Counted from the first letter of the stretch, positions 26,511 to 35,321 are shown. The stretch is DNA of 64,000 nucleotides from Brevibacterium jeotgali (GCF_900169175.1 NZ_FXZM01000002.1:62001-126000); one strand, 5' to 3'. Translations and numbers: made by a program. Notes: generated from the letters alone by a model not told the origin.

Positions 26511-27224
26511 TCACCGTCCCCCACCGGGCTGGCGCGCCTGTGCGCGCCGCCCCCGTGCGGTCGCACCCAGCATGGTGACCGTCATGGGCGGGACCGACCC
26601 GTTCTTCCCCACCATGAGCCGTGACACGGACGCCGGTGCGACCGCGATCCGCTGGAAGCAGTCGACCTCCATGCCGAGCGCGTGGGCCAGCATCAGTTTG
26701 ATGACATCGCCGTGGGACACGAGGATCGCCACCTTCGCACCACTGTCGCGAGCCTGCTCGCACGCGGACTCGAGAGCGGAGCGGGACCGGAGGGCGACCT
26801 CGGCGAGCGACTCGCCTCCCGGGAACCGGGCGCGGCTGGGGGCGGCACGGACCGTCTCCCAGAGGGGCTCATCGAGGAGGTCGCGGATCCTCCTGCCGGT
26901 CCAGTCGCCGTAGTCGACCTCGGAGAGGTCCTGGAGCACCGTGCAGGGACTGTGCGGTCCCCGACTCTGCGGGCTGGCCGCAGGGTCGGCCGCGGCGATG
27001 GGTTCGTGCACGTTCATGAGTTCGTGCGCTGTCATCAGGCAGCGCCGGATGGGCGAGCTGAAGACCGCTGCGGGCCTATCGCTCGTGAGCTCCGGTATGA
27101 GGTCGCGGGCCTCGCGCACCTGGGTGCGGCCCTGATCAGTGAGTTCGACGGAATCGTCGCGTCCGGCCAGCACTCCGCCCGCATTCGCGGTGGATTCGCC
27201 GTGGCGCACCAGGATGATCTCCAT
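26511..27224 (-). CDS. Histidine phosphatase family protein (Rv2135c-like)
   Basis: 237-residue phosphoglycerate-mutase-like phosphatase. The phospho-histidine motif is VRHGESTANAGG near residue 8 and the second catalytic His is in LVSHGDVIK; a Glu in FPGGESLAEV completes the site. The start at 27224 (MEIILVRHGES) is supported by TATCCT ending 6 nt before it and by the family N-terminus; a longer frame upstream crosses the promoter. The substrate is unknown. The neighbour uppP is conserved in M. tuberculosis. Confidence 0.9.
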   Translation of the reverse strand: MEIILVRHGESTANAGGVLAGRDDSVELTDQGRTQVREARDLIPELTSDRPAAVFSSPIRRCLMTAHELMNVHEPIAAADPAASPQSRGPHSPCTVLQDLSEVDYGDWTGRRIRDLLDEPLWETVRAAPSRARFPGGESLAEVALRSRSALESACEQARDSGAKVAILVSHGDVIKLMLAHALGMEVDCFQRIAVAPASVSRLMVGKNGSVPPMTVTMLGATARGRRAQARQPGGGR

Positions 27225-27230
27225 CACCCC

Positions 27231-27251
27231 AGGATAGGCCGGTGATACGGT
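27231..27251. promoter_or_regulatory. Back-to-back -10 elements, histidine phosphatase / DMT transporter
   Basis: Minus-strand TATCCT (27236-27231) is 6 nt from the ATG at 27224. Plus-strand TACGGT (27246-27251) is 6 nt from the GTG at 27258. Both spacings predict leaderless mRNAs. Confidence 0.55.
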
Positions 27252-27257
27252 CACCGG

Positions 27258-28229
27258 GTGCGGGTAGACGGAACGATCCTCCTGGCCGGTGCCGCGACGG
27301 CGTTCGCCGGCTTCCTCATGGCCATCCAGTCGCGTGCCAACGGATCGCTCGCCGGCGTCATCGGCTCGGGTGTCTACGCCGCGACCCTCAGCTTCTTCGG
27401 CGGCCTGATCCTCATGGCGCTCGTTCTCGCGGTGTCATCGGGGGCGCGGCGCGGCGTGGGCCGTCTCATCGCGGATCTGCGCGGAGGCGCGGTGCGCTGG
27501 TGGATGCTGCTCGGTGGACTGGGCGGTTCGACGGTCGTGCTCGCACAGGCCCTCACCGTGCCGCTCATCGGTGTCTCCGTACTCACGATGTCGTTCGTCT
27601 GCGGACAGCTGCTGGGAGCGCTGGTCGTGGACAACACCGCACTGCCGCCCAGTGGCCGCACACCGCCGTCGGTGCGGAGGCACATCGGCACGATCGTCGT
27701 GCTCGCAGGTGTCGTGCTGGTGTCCGTGGGCGGGTTCTCACGCGGCATCCCGCTCTGGGCCCCCCTGGTGCCGCTGCTGGCGGGATCCCTCACGTCTGTG
27801 CAGGCGGCTCTCAACGGCAGGGTGCGGGAGTCGTCCCGTTCAGCGATCACCGCGACGACGGTGAACTTCATGGTGGGCTTCCTCTTCCTGCTCGCGTGCA
27901 GCGCGGCCGTGTGGGCGGCAGGCACACGGGTGGATCGGCTGCCGCAGATGCCGGGCGAGGCGTGGCTGCTGGTCGGAGGCGCGCTCGGTGTCGTGTTCAT
28001 CGGCGTGACATCGACGACGGTCAGTCAGCTGGGGGTCCTGCTCGTGTCGATGACATCGCTGTTCGGGAACCTGCTGAGCTCGCTCGTCGTGGACCTCCTC
28101 CACCCGGGCGCGACGATCACGATCACGACGATCGCGGCGATGACCTGCGTGCTGATCGGTGTGCTCATCGCGTCGTGGCCGCGACGGCAGCAGCCGCCGC
28201 GGCGCACGGTCGTCACGCGTCCAGCATGA
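27258..28229 (+). CDS. DMT-superfamily transporter (two DUF606/YdcZ repeats)
   Basis: 323-residue membrane protein with about ten hydrophobic helices in two homologous halves. Each half contains a short motif typical of the DUF606 family (MAIQSRANGSLAG in the first, SVQAALNGRVRES in the second). Substrate unknown. The GTG start is chosen from its -10 spacing. The last codons and stop are inside an 18-bp tandem duplication shared with the convergent peptidase gene. Confidence 0.82.
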   Translation: MRVDGTILLAGAATAFAGFLMAIQSRANGSLAGVIGSGVYAATLSFFGGLILMALVLAVSSGARRGVGRLIADLRGGAVRWWMLLGGLGGSTVVLAQALTVPLIGVSVLTMSFVCGQLLGALVVDNTALPPSGRTPPSVRRHIGTIVVLAGVVLVSVGGFSRGIPLWAPLVPLLAGSLTSVQAALNGRVRESSRSAITATTVNFMVGFLFLLACSAAVWAAGTRVDRLPQMPGEAWLLVGGALGVVFIGVTSTTVSQLGVLLVSMTSLFGNLLSSLVVDLLHPGATITITTIAAMTCVLIGVLIASWPRRQQPPRRTVVTRPA

Positions 28230-28247
28230 GTCACGCCTCCAGCATGA
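28212..28247. repeat. 2 x 18-bp tandem repeat spanning two convergent stop codons
   Basis: GTCACGCGTCCAGCATGA followed by GTCACGCCTCCAGCATGA (17 of 18 identical). The transporter stop ends the first unit; the minus-strand peptidase stop begins one base into the second. Confidence 0.9.
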
Positions 28248-29550
28248 ACCGACTGAGCACGCGCGTGCCGAAGTCCAGCGAGGACAGGGCCACCCGCTCG
28301 TCCTTGCCGTGGAACATCGCAGCGAAGTCCAGATCGTCTGTCAGCTGCAGGGGCGCGAAGCCGTAGCCGACGATCCCCAGTCGCGCCAGCGACTTGTTGT
28401 CCGTGCCACCGCTCATCGTGTGCGGCAGCACCTTCGCGCCGGGGTCCGCGTCGAGCAGGCACGCCTGCATGGTGTCGACCAGCCGACCGCTGAACGGGGA
28501 TTCGACGGCGTCGCCCACGGTCACGGGTTCCACATCGATCCCCTCCCCCACGAGCTCCTTGATCGTCAGCATGACGTCCTCGAACTGGCCCGGCAGCACG
28601 CGGCAGTCGACGAAGGCCTGCGCCGTCGCGGGGATGACGTTGTGCTTGTATCCGGCCTGGAGGATGGTCGGATTCGACGTGTTGCGCAGGGTGGGGCCGA
28701 CGAAGCGCGACACTGTGCCGAGCTCGCTGATGAGCTCCTCCGTCGTCTCCGCAGTGAACGGGATGCCGGTGATCTCCGAGACTCCCTCGAGAAGGTCCCG
28801 CGTGGACTGGGGCATGTCCTCCGGCCACTCATGGGCGCCGATCCGGGCGATCGCCCCTGCGAGCCGGGTGATGGGGTTGTCCTCGTTCACCATCGAGCCG
28901 TGTCCGGCAGTGCCGTGGGCGAGCAGGCGAAGCCAGGCGAGTCCCTTCTCCGCGGTCTGGACGAGGTAGACGCGCTGTCCTCGGATGGTCGTCGAATAGC
29001 CGCCCACCTCGCTGATCGCCTCGGTGGCCCCGTCGAACAGCTCCGGGTGGTTCTCGACCATCCACCCGGCGCCGTACCCACCGCCGGCCTCCTCATCCGC
29101 GAAGAACGCGATGATGAGGTCGCGCCGGGGACGCAGCCCCTTGCGGAGCATGTCGCGGACGCTGGAGATGATCATCGCGTCCATGTTCTTCATGTCCACG
29201 GCACCGCGGCCCCAGAGCAGCCCGTCCTTGATCACGCCGCCGAAGGGATCCACGGACCACTCCGATTCGTCGGCCGGGACCACGTCGGTGTGGCCGTGGA
29301 CGACGAGCGCCCCGGCGTCCGGGTCGGTGCCGGGGATGCGGGCGACGAGGCTCGCACGTCCGGGCTCCGATTCCTTGATGGTGGACTCGAGACCGACCTC
29401 CGCCAGCTGGGCGGCGATCCATTCCGTGGCCTCGAGTTCGGGGTTTGCCTTCCCCTCGCCCCAGTTCTGCGTATCGAATCGGATGAGCCGCTGCGCGATC
29501 TGTGTGGTCTCTGCGACAGCGCTCGCGTAGGGATCGGGTGACTGCGTCAT
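28231..29550 (-). CDS. M20 family metallopeptidase
   Basis: 439-residue di-zinc peptidase/deacylase of the ArgE/DapE/carboxypeptidase G2 type. Zinc-binding and catalytic motifs are HGHTDVVPADE, WGRGAVDMKNMD and FFADEEAGG, with a dimerisation domain around residues 190-320. The ATG at 29550 has a purine-rich GAAAGGA upstream. It lies 49 nt downstream of the PIG-L gene on the same strand, so the two hydrolases are probably cotranscribed. Substrate (a dipeptide or N-acyl amino acid) cannot be told from sequence. Confidence 0.88.
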   Translation of the reverse strand: MTQSPDPYASAVAETTQIAQRLIRFDTQNWGEGKANPELEATEWIAAQLAEVGLESTIKESEPGRASLVARIPGTDPDAGALVVHGHTDVVPADESEWSVDPFGGVIKDGLLWGRGAVDMKNMDAMIISSVRDMLRKGLRPRRDLIIAFFADEEAGGGYGAGWMVENHPELFDGATEAISEVGGYSTTIRGQRVYLVQTAEKGLAWLRLLAHGTAGHGSMVNEDNPITRLAGAIARIGAHEWPEDMPQSTRDLLEGVSEITGIPFTAETTEELISELGTVSRFVGPTLRNTSNPTILQAGYKHNVIPATAQAFVDCRVLPGQFEDVMLTIKELVGEGIDVEPVTVGDAVESPFSGRLVDTMQACLLDADPGAKVLPHTMSGGTDNKSLARLGIVGYGFAPLQLTDDLDFAAMFHGKDERVALSSLDFGTRVLSRFMLEA

Positions 29551-29599
29551 GGAACAGGTCCTTTCGTCAGGGCGGTGTTCGGCCGTGTGGGCGGGTACG

Positions 29600-30310
29600 T
29601 CAGCCGTACAGTCGGAAACCGAGGTAGGAGCGTCCCTCCTCGTGGGTGAGTGTCGAGTCGATCTGAGCGCGCGCCTGCTGCTCCACGGGTTCGTCGGAGA
29701 GCGCGGACAGGTACTCCCGGTGGCAGGTGAGGGAGGCGACAGCCGCTTCGACACCATCGGTCACATCGATCCGGTGGGTGGGGTCGGCGCCGAACTCCGC
29801 GATGTGGCCGACTCCGTCATAGCGTGCGCCGGGCACGATCCATTCGTTGCCGGCGTCTGCGATGCCGTCGACCGCTGCCTGACCGAGGTTGCGGTGGTCC
29901 GCGGAGTTGAAGAACCGTCCGCCCCACGTGGACTGGAAGTTCAGCAGCACGACGAGTTCCGGTCGGAACCGGCGCACCTCATGAGCGATCTTCGTGCGCA
30001 GCTGCGGGGTCGCGAGGATCCGACCGTCGGGCTCATCGAGGAAGACGAGCGACTCGACGCCGACCTCCCGGCACGCTGCCTCCTGCTCCTTCGTGCGGAC
30101 GGTCGCGCAGACGGAGGGATCCATCCCCGCGATGCCGGCCTCGCCCCGGCTCGCGAGCAGGTAGCCCACCCGCTTCCCGGCACGTGTCCAGGCTGCGACG
30201 GCGGACCCGATCCCGTACTCGGGGTCATCGGGGTGTGCCACGATCACCAGCACTGATGAGAAGTCATCGGGCATGTGCGGAAGCGGGGGCCCGACCCGGG
30301 TGTCCGTCAT
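29600..30310 (-). CDS. PIG-L (LmbE) family deacetylase
   Basis: 236-residue zinc-dependent N-deacetylase-fold protein. The metal site is AHPDDPEYG at residues 25-33 with a third ligand in NSADHRNLG. It is shorter than MshB or Mca (about 290-300 residues) and lacks their characteristic regions, so I do not call it a mycothiol enzyme. It is divergent from the sqdB-like gene and cotranscribed with the M20 peptidase. Likely substrate: an N-acyl sugar or related metabolite. Confidence 0.85.
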   Translation of the reverse strand: MTDTRVGPPLPHMPDDFSSVLVIVAHPDDPEYGIGSAVAAWTRAGKRVGYLLASRGEAGIAGMDPSVCATVRTKEQEAACREVGVESLVFLDEPDGRILATPQLRTKIAHEVRRFRPELVVLLNFQSTWGGRFFNSADHRNLGQAAVDGIADAGNEWIVPGARYDGVGHIAEFGADPTHRIDVTDGVEAAVASLTCHREYLSALSDEPVEQQARAQIDSTLTHEEGRSYLGFRLYG

Positions 30311-30360
30311 GAGTTCACCTCTCTGTAGAACACTGTCCATCGGCCAGTCTACGGGCCGGG

Positions 30361-30366
30361 TAGTGT
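30361..30366 (+). promoter_or_regulatory. -10 element of the sqdB-sqdX operon
   Basis: TAGTGT about 50 nt before the GTG at 30418, giving an untranslated leader with AAGGAGA placed 7 nt before the start. This contrasts with the leaderless pattern elsewhere in the window. Confidence 0.4.
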
Positions 30367-30417
30367 GGAGCGACGAACGCGAACAGAGCTCGCAATGAAC
30401 GTTTGAAGGAGACATAC

Positions 30418-31641
30418 GTGCGCATCCTTGTCCTCGGCGGAGACGGCTTCTGCGGATGGCCGGCAGCCCTCCACCTGTCGCAGCTGGGCCACGACGTCGG
30501 AATCGTCGACAACCTGTCGCGTCGGCGAATCGATGAGGAGCTCGGGACTGACTCGCTGACCCCCATCCGCACCCCGCAGGAGCGCCTCGCGGCGTGGACG
30601 GACGCGACCGGGCGCACGATCGACTTCCACGAGGTCGACATCGCCCAGGACTACGAGGGGTTCGTGGCACTGCTGTCGCAGACCCGTCCGGAGGTGGTCG
30701 TCCACTTCGCGGAGCAGCGAGCCGCCCCATACTCGATGAAATCGCCCACCCACAAGCGGTACACGATCGACAACAACGTGAACGCGACGCACAACGTGCT
30801 GTCAGCGATCGTCGAATCCGATCTCGATGTGCACCTCGTCCATCTGGGCACGATGGGCGTCTACGGCTACGGCACGGCGGGCATGCGGATCCCCGAGGGC
30901 TACCTCGACGTGAAGGTCCCGGGCGAGGACCCGGACGGGAATGCGACCGGTGAGCTCCTCGACCAGACGATGCTCTACCCGACGAACCCCGGCTCGATCT
31001 ACCACATGACGAAGGTCCTCGACCAGCATCTCTTCGCGTTCTACGCGAAGAACGACAAGCTGCGGATCACGGACCTCCACCAGGGCATCATCTGGGGCAC
31101 GCACACGGAGGAGACCCAGCTCGATGAGCGCCTCATCAACCGCTTCGACTACGACGGCGACTACGGCACGGTCCTCAACCGCTTCCTCATGCAGGCAGCC
31201 GTCGGCTACCCCCTGACCGTCCACGGCACCGGCGGACAGACGCGCGCCTTCATCCATATCCAGGACATGGTGCGATGCATCGCGATCGCAGTCGACAACC
31301 CGCCTGCGGGCGGGGAGAAGGTCAAGATCTTCAACCAGATGACGGAGACGCACCGGGTCCGCGACCTGGCGGAGCTCATCTGCGAGATCTCCGGCGCCTC
31401 GCTGGAACTCGTCCCGAACCCTCGTCAGGAGTCGGCGGAGAACGACCTGTACGCGTCGAACCGGACCTTCCTCGACCTGGGCCTCGAGCCGACCACCCTG
31501 TCCTCCGGACTCCTGCAGGAGGTCGAGGAGACAGCGCGTCGGTACGCCGACCGCGCGGATCAGTCGAAGATCCCGGCGACATCGCTGTGGACCGAGGCCC
31601 AGGCGGTCGGTGCGCCGACGCGGATCGCCGAAACCGCGTGA
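30418..31641 (+). CDS. sqdB: UDP-sulfoquinovose synthase SqdB
   Basis: 407-residue NAD-dependent short-chain dehydrogenase/epimerase that joins sulfite to UDP-glucose. It follows plant SQD1 and cyanobacterial SqdB closely: the NAD motif GGDGFCGWPAALHLS, the active-site LGTMGVYGYG and YHMTKVLDQH (Tyr-x3-Lys), and the hallmark QGIIWGTHTEET, LINRFDYDGDYGT and GGQTRAFIHIQDMV. A GTG start with a strong ribosome-binding site (AAGGAGA) is used. It precedes a sulfoquinovosyltransferase-like gene by 15 nt, making a two-gene sulfolipid operon. Confidence 0.9.
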   Translation: MRILVLGGDGFCGWPAALHLSQLGHDVGIVDNLSRRRIDEELGTDSLTPIRTPQERLAAWTDATGRTIDFHEVDIAQDYEGFVALLSQTRPEVVVHFAEQRAAPYSMKSPTHKRYTIDNNVNATHNVLSAIVESDLDVHLVHLGTMGVYGYGTAGMRIPEGYLDVKVPGEDPDGNATGELLDQTMLYPTNPGSIYHMTKVLDQHLFAFYAKNDKLRITDLHQGIIWGTHTEETQLDERLINRFDYDGDYGTVLNRFLMQAAVGYPLTVHGTGGQTRAFIHIQDMVRCIAIAVDNPPAGGEKVKIFNQMTETHRVRDLAELICEISGASLELVPNPRQESAENDLYASNRTFLDLGLEPTTLSSGLLQEVEETARRYADRADQSKIPATSLWTEAQAVGAPTRIAETA

Positions 31642-31656
31642 CGGCGGGCTGACCCA

Positions 31657-32856
31657 GTGCGCATCGCCGTCTTCACGGAGGTCTTCCTCCCCAAGGTCGA
31701 CGGGGTCGTCACGCGGCTGGTCCGCTCCCTCGAGCAGCTCCAGGCGATGGGGCACGAGGTCGTCGTCTTCGCGCCCGGGCATCCTCCCGAATCGTTCGCG
31801 GGCTTCGAGGTCATCCGGGTGCGGGCGGTTCCGTTCCGTCCGTGGTACCCGGAGCTGTCCGTGGGTCTGCCGACTCCGGAGATCGCACGGGTCATGGAGC
31901 GGTTCCATCCCCACGTCGTGCATGCGGTGAATCCGATCTGGCTCGCGGCCTACGGGACACTGTCGGCGCGGAGGCGCGATCTGCCGCTGGTCGCCAGCTT
32001 CCACACCGATGTGCCGTCGTACACCGAACGGCTGGGCCTGGAGTGGATCACCGACACCACGAGTCGGTGGATCACCTGGATGCACAACTTCGCGCAGGTG
32101 AACCTCTGCACCTCCCAGCAGATGGTGCAGCGTGCGCGCGGCTCGGGGATCCGGAACGTCCAGCTGTGGCCGAAGGCCGTCGACACCGAGGCGTATCGGC
32201 CCGACCGCGCCGACCGCGCCATGCGCGAGCGGCTGACAGCAGGCAATCCGGACGACCGGCTGCTCGTCTACGTCGGCAGGCTGTCGAAGGAGAAGGACCT
32301 CGACCTGCTGCGCCCGATGATGGATCGCCTCCCGGCGAACGTCAGGCTGGCCTTCGTCGGTTCGGGACCGCACCGGGATGAGCTGGAGCGCCTGTTCGCG
32401 GGCACGCGCACCGTCTTCACGGGGTACATGGGCGGCGAGGAGCTGTCCGCCGCCTACGCGAGCGCTGACCTCTTCGTGTTCCCGTCGACCACGGAGACGC
32501 TGGGCCTCGTCGCCCTCGAATCGATGGCCTCCGGCGTCCCCGTCATCGGCGCACGTGCCGGTGGGCTGCCCTTCGCGGTGAGCGACGGCGTCGGCGGCCT
32601 GCTCCATGAGCCTGGCTCCGTCGACGACATCACGGCGAAGGTCACGCGTGTGCTCGAGGATGCGGAGCTGCGGGAACGGCTGTCCGCCGGCGGTCGTCGG
32701 GAGACGGAGAAGCAGGGCTGGCGCGCAGCGACGGAGAGCCTCGTCGGCGGATATGAAGAGGCCGTGGAGCGGTACTGGTCGGATCACCGTCCGCCCGGCT
32801 GGCGCATGGCCCTGTTCGGCCGACCGATGAAGCCCGCACTGCCGTCCCTCAGCTGA
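31657..32856 (+). CDS. sqdX: GT4 glycosyltransferase, SqdX/SQD2-like
   Basis: 399-residue retaining glycosyltransferase expected to transfer sulfoquinovose from UDP-sulfoquinovose to diacylglycerol. The N-domain opens MRIAVFTEVFLPKVDGVVTR; a central SFHTDVPSYTERLGL corresponds to the YHTHVPVY segment of SQD2; the donor-binding C-domain has VYVGRLSKEKDLDLL and the E-x7-E motif PSTTETLGLVALESMASG. The specific substrate is inferred from the adjacent sqdB. Related GT4 mannosyltransferases are an alternative. Its last codons form part of a perfect 28-bp palindrome. Confidence 0.8.
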   Translation: MRIAVFTEVFLPKVDGVVTRLVRSLEQLQAMGHEVVVFAPGHPPESFAGFEVIRVRAVPFRPWYPELSVGLPTPEIARVMERFHPHVVHAVNPIWLAAYGTLSARRRDLPLVASFHTDVPSYTERLGLEWITDTTSRWITWMHNFAQVNLCTSQQMVQRARGSGIRNVQLWPKAVDTEAYRPDRADRAMRERLTAGNPDDRLLVYVGRLSKEKDLDLLRPMMDRLPANVRLAFVGSGPHRDELERLFAGTRTVFTGYMGGEELSAAYASADLFVFPSTTETLGLVALESMASGVPVIGARAGGLPFAVSDGVGGLLHEPGSVDDITAKVTRVLEDAELRERLSAGGRRETEKQGWRAATESLVGGYEEAVERYWSDHRPPGWRMALFGRPMKPALPSLS

Positions 32857-32866
32857 GGGACGGCAG
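32839..32866 (+). terminator. 28-bp perfect palindrome at the end of sqdX
   Basis: CTGCCGTCCCTCAG directly abuts its inverse CTGAGGGACGGCAG. The stop codon of sqdX lies inside it. It can fold as a 12-bp stem with a 4-nt loop. Confidence 0.55.
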
Positions 32867-32902
32867 TCTCATGCCTGAAGCAGTCTCATACCCGCATGAG
32901 TA

Positions 32903-32940
32903 AGGCCCCTGACCTCGGATCTCTCCGTTGTCAGGGGCCT
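32903..32940. terminator. Bidirectional hairpin between sqdX and tRNA-Leu
   Basis: Perfect 11-bp stem AGGCCCCTGAC / GTCAGGGGCCT around a 16-nt loop, 13 bp beyond the tRNA 3' end and 46 bp beyond the sqdX stop. It probably terminates both convergent transcripts. Confidence 0.6.
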
Positions 32941-32952
32941 CACCCACTGCTG

Positions 32953-33039
32953 TGCGCGGAGGGGGACTTGAACCCCCACGCCCATTAATAGGGCACTAGC
33001 ACCTCAAGCTAGCGCGTCTACCACTTCCGCCACCCGCGC
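32953..33039 (-). tRNA. tRNA-Leu (GAG anticodon)
   Basis: 87-nt type II tRNA. The acceptor stem is GCGCGGG pairing with the 3' strand ending CCGCGC plus discriminator A. The anticodon stem CTAGC/GCTAG encloses the loop TTGAGGT (anticodon GAG), followed by a long variable arm and the T-loop GGTTCAAGTCC. The 3' CCA is not encoded. Confidence 0.93.
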
Positions 33040-33108
33040 GGGCAACAGAGACAAGACTACACACTCCTCAGGCCCAGTCCAAATCGATTCGACCTCGTGT
33101 GAGGGGGC

Positions 33109-33972
33109 TCACTGCCGCCCGTTCTCCGTGCGCACGGAGGACAGCATGTGGGGCCTGCCGTCGCGCGGATTCCACACGTCGACGGACGTCTGAGCACCGT
33201 CGTGGGCGACTCGCACCGACACCGTGGCGGGCAGGACCACGGGGGTGGCGAACTCGACGTCCCAGGAGAAGGAATCGGTCCTGACCTGCACGGTCGCCAG
33301 CGCACGGGCCGCGGTGTACATCCCGTGGACGATGCGGCCCGGGAAGCCGAATGCCTTCGCCGCCAGGCCATTCAGATGGATCGGGTTCACGTCGCCGGAG
33401 ACCCGGGCGTACACGTCCGCGGTCCGCGGCGTCAGCTTCCAGGTCATCGTGGCATCGGGCGCCTCGAAGGGGGTGCGCTCCCCCGCAGTGTGCGGAGTCG
33501 CCCCGTCCACCTCCACGCCCTTGGCAAGGTAGTGGGAGCGCTCGTCGACGCAGCGCAGACCATCGACGTCGAACGCGGCGGCGACGACGACCTCAGTCCC
33601 CTTCGGATGCGTGCGGATCTGGTCGATCCACACCGCTGCGGTCACCGTGTCGCCCACGTGCACCGGACGCAGCTGCGTGAGGGAGTTCGCGACGTGCACC
33701 ATCCCCAGGGCCGGAGCGGGGAAGTCCGGAGCGCTCAGGAGCGAGAGACTGGCTCCGAACCCCTGGGTATGCAGCCACGTGACGGGCACGGTGCTGCGGA
33801 CCGGCTCGCCGACGGCGCGGCAGAACTCCGCCACCGTCTGCGGGTCAGCCGTGACGGTCTTCGTCCGACGGGGAGAGTCCGGTCCGGCCACCTGGGCGAG
33901 TGGGACCGCGGGGGCGGACCGGATGCGCTTGAGCACGCTCGATCCGGCGGCGGCCAGGTATGTTCCGAGCAT
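33109..33972 (-). CDS. MaoC-like dehydratase (HtdX type)
   Basis: 287-residue double hot-dog protein of the (R)-3-hydroxyacyl-CoA/ACP dehydratase group. The active-site hydratase motif is in GDVNPIHLNGLAAKAFGFPG with IVHGMY after it, in the C-terminal hot dog; the N-terminal hot dog is degenerate. The start at 33972 shares its A with the stop of the upstream reductase (TGATG), so the pair is translationally coupled. The order MaoC, FabG4-type reductase, thiolase matches htdX-fabG4-fadA2 of M. tuberculosis. Confidence 0.85.
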   Translation of the reverse strand: MLGTYLAAAGSSVLKRIRSAPAVPLAQVAGPDSPRRTKTVTADPQTVAEFCRAVGEPVRSTVPVTWLHTQGFGASLSLLSAPDFPAPALGMVHVANSLTQLRPVHVGDTVTAAVWIDQIRTHPKGTEVVVAAAFDVDGLRCVDERSHYLAKGVEVDGATPHTAGERTPFEAPDATMTWKLTPRTADVYARVSGDVNPIHLNGLAAKAFGFPGRIVHGMYTAARALATVQVRTDSFSWDVEFATPVVLPATVSVRVAHDGAQTSVDVWNPRDGRPHMLSSVRTENGRQ

Positions 33973-35321
33973 CAGGCACCCACCATGTTCTGTCCGCACA
34001 CCCGCAGTGTCGTGCCGGAGATCCCCCCGGATGATCCCGCCGCGAGGAAGGCGATCGCCTCTGCGACGTCGTCGGGGAGGCCACCCTGCTGGAGGCTTGC
34101 GATGCGGCGGGCCACCTCGCGCGTGAGCGTGGGCATCGTCGCGGTCATCTCCGTCTCGATGAAGCCCGGAGCGACGGCGTTGATCGTTCCGCCCTGCGCG
34201 GCGAACGAGTCGGCAGCTGCCGCAGCCATGCCGATGACGCCGGCCTTCGAGGCGGAGTAGTTCGTCTGGCCGCGGTTCCCCGCGATGCCGGAGGTGGAGG
34301 CCAGTGACACGACCCTCGGAGAGCTGCCCCAGGCGCCGGCCTCCGTGAGCTGCGCGTTGATCCGCAGCTGCGCATCGATGTTCACGGCGATGACGGAGTC
34401 CCAGCGCGAGGACTCCATGTTCGCGAGCATCCGATCACGGGTGATGCCCGCGTTGTGGACGAAGATGTCGATCGGCGCCCCGACGCGCTGCGCGATGACG
34501 CGCCCCGCATCCTCCGCGGTGATGTCCAGCTGCAGCGCGGTCCCGCCGACCTCGTTCATCGTGCGAGCGAGCGCGTCACCGGCCTGCGGCACGTCGACGC
34601 CCACGACGCTCGCGCCGTCCCTGGCGAGCGTTGCGGCGATCGCCGCTCCGATCCCCCGGGCCGCACCGGTGACGACGGCCACTCGACCGTCCAGATGTGT
34701 GCCGGCCAGTGCCTCGGCGGTGGTGGCCTCTCCGTCCGCCGTCGTGACGTGCAGCGGCTGTCCCGACACATAGGCGGACTTCGAGGACAGGAGGAACCAG
34801 AGGGCGCCCTGCACGCTCGGGGCATCCATCGGCACTCCATCCGAGACGACGATCCCGTTGGCGGTCGACCCGCCGCGCATCTCATGGGCGAGCGATCGCA
34901 TGAGGCCGAGGGTGCCGCTGCGAGCCGCGTTGAGGGCGGGGTCGACGTCTGCGGGACGCTCGGGCGCGATGTGGGCGTCGCGGGAGAACACGACCACGCG
35001 GGAACAGCGGACGAGTCCGCGCAGTGCTCCCCCGATCTCGAGGGCGGTCTCCGACAGGTCGGTCGGAGTCTGGGCCTCATCGAAGAATGCGAGGACGGCC
35101 GACAGCTTCTCCGAGGTGGGCTTGCGGCGGACCTCGAAGCCGTTGTCCAGCAGGATCTGCGCGTACGCGTCTGCGGCGGCGCCGGCTCCCAGCACGAGCA
35201 CGGGCTCGCTGAGGTAGGCGCCGTCCCGGTAGCGGCGCAGTGGGACGGGGCTGGGCAGCCCGAGGGTCTTGACCAGGGCCTTGAGCGGTCCGTTGGCGAG
35301 GCGGGTGTAGCGATCAGTCAT
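33972..35321 (-). CDS. fabG: High-molecular-weight 3-oxoacyl reductase (FabG4 type)
   Basis: 449-residue protein with an N-terminal flavodoxin-like domain (about 1-205) that has lost obvious cofactor motifs. The C-terminal SDR ketoreductase has TGAARGIGAAIA at about 215-226, NAG in FVHNAGITRD, Ser in LASTSGIAG and Tyr-x3-Lys in NYSASKAG. Length and layout match FabG4 (Rv0242c), which prefers long-chain acyl-CoA. GGAGGA is 4 nt before the ATG. It works between the thiolase and the MaoC dehydratase on either side. Confidence 0.9.
   Translation of the reverse strand: MTDRYTRLANGPLKALVKTLGLPSPVPLRRYRDGAYLSEPVLVLGAGAAADAYAQILLDNGFEVRRKPTSEKLSAVLAFFDEAQTPTDLSETALEIGGALRGLVRCSRVVVFSRDAHIAPERPADVDPALNAARSGTLGLMRSLAHEMRGGSTANGIVVSDGVPMDAPSVQGALWFLLSSKSAYVSGQPLHVTTADGEATTAEALAGTHLDGRVAVVTGAARGIGAAIAATLARDGASVVGVDVPQAGDALARTMNEVGGTALQLDITAEDAGRVIAQRVGAPIDIFVHNAGITRDRMLANMESSRWDSVIAVNIDAQLRINAQLTEAGAWGSSPRVVSLASTSGIAGNRGQTNYSASKAGVIGMAAAAADSFAAQGGTINAVAPGFIETEMTATMPTLTREVARRIASLQQGGLPDDVAEAIAFLAAGSSGGISGTTLRVCGQNMVGA

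Noticed and set aside
29600..30310. MshB or Mca (mycothiol pathway deacetylase/amidase)
   Set aside because: The protein is about 60 residues too short and lacks regions typical of those enzymes; only the general PIG-L metal motif is shared.
30802..32787. A 661-codon frame opposite sqdB-sqdX
   Set aside because: Antisense shadow of two clear enzymes; composition is low-complexity and there is no start signal.
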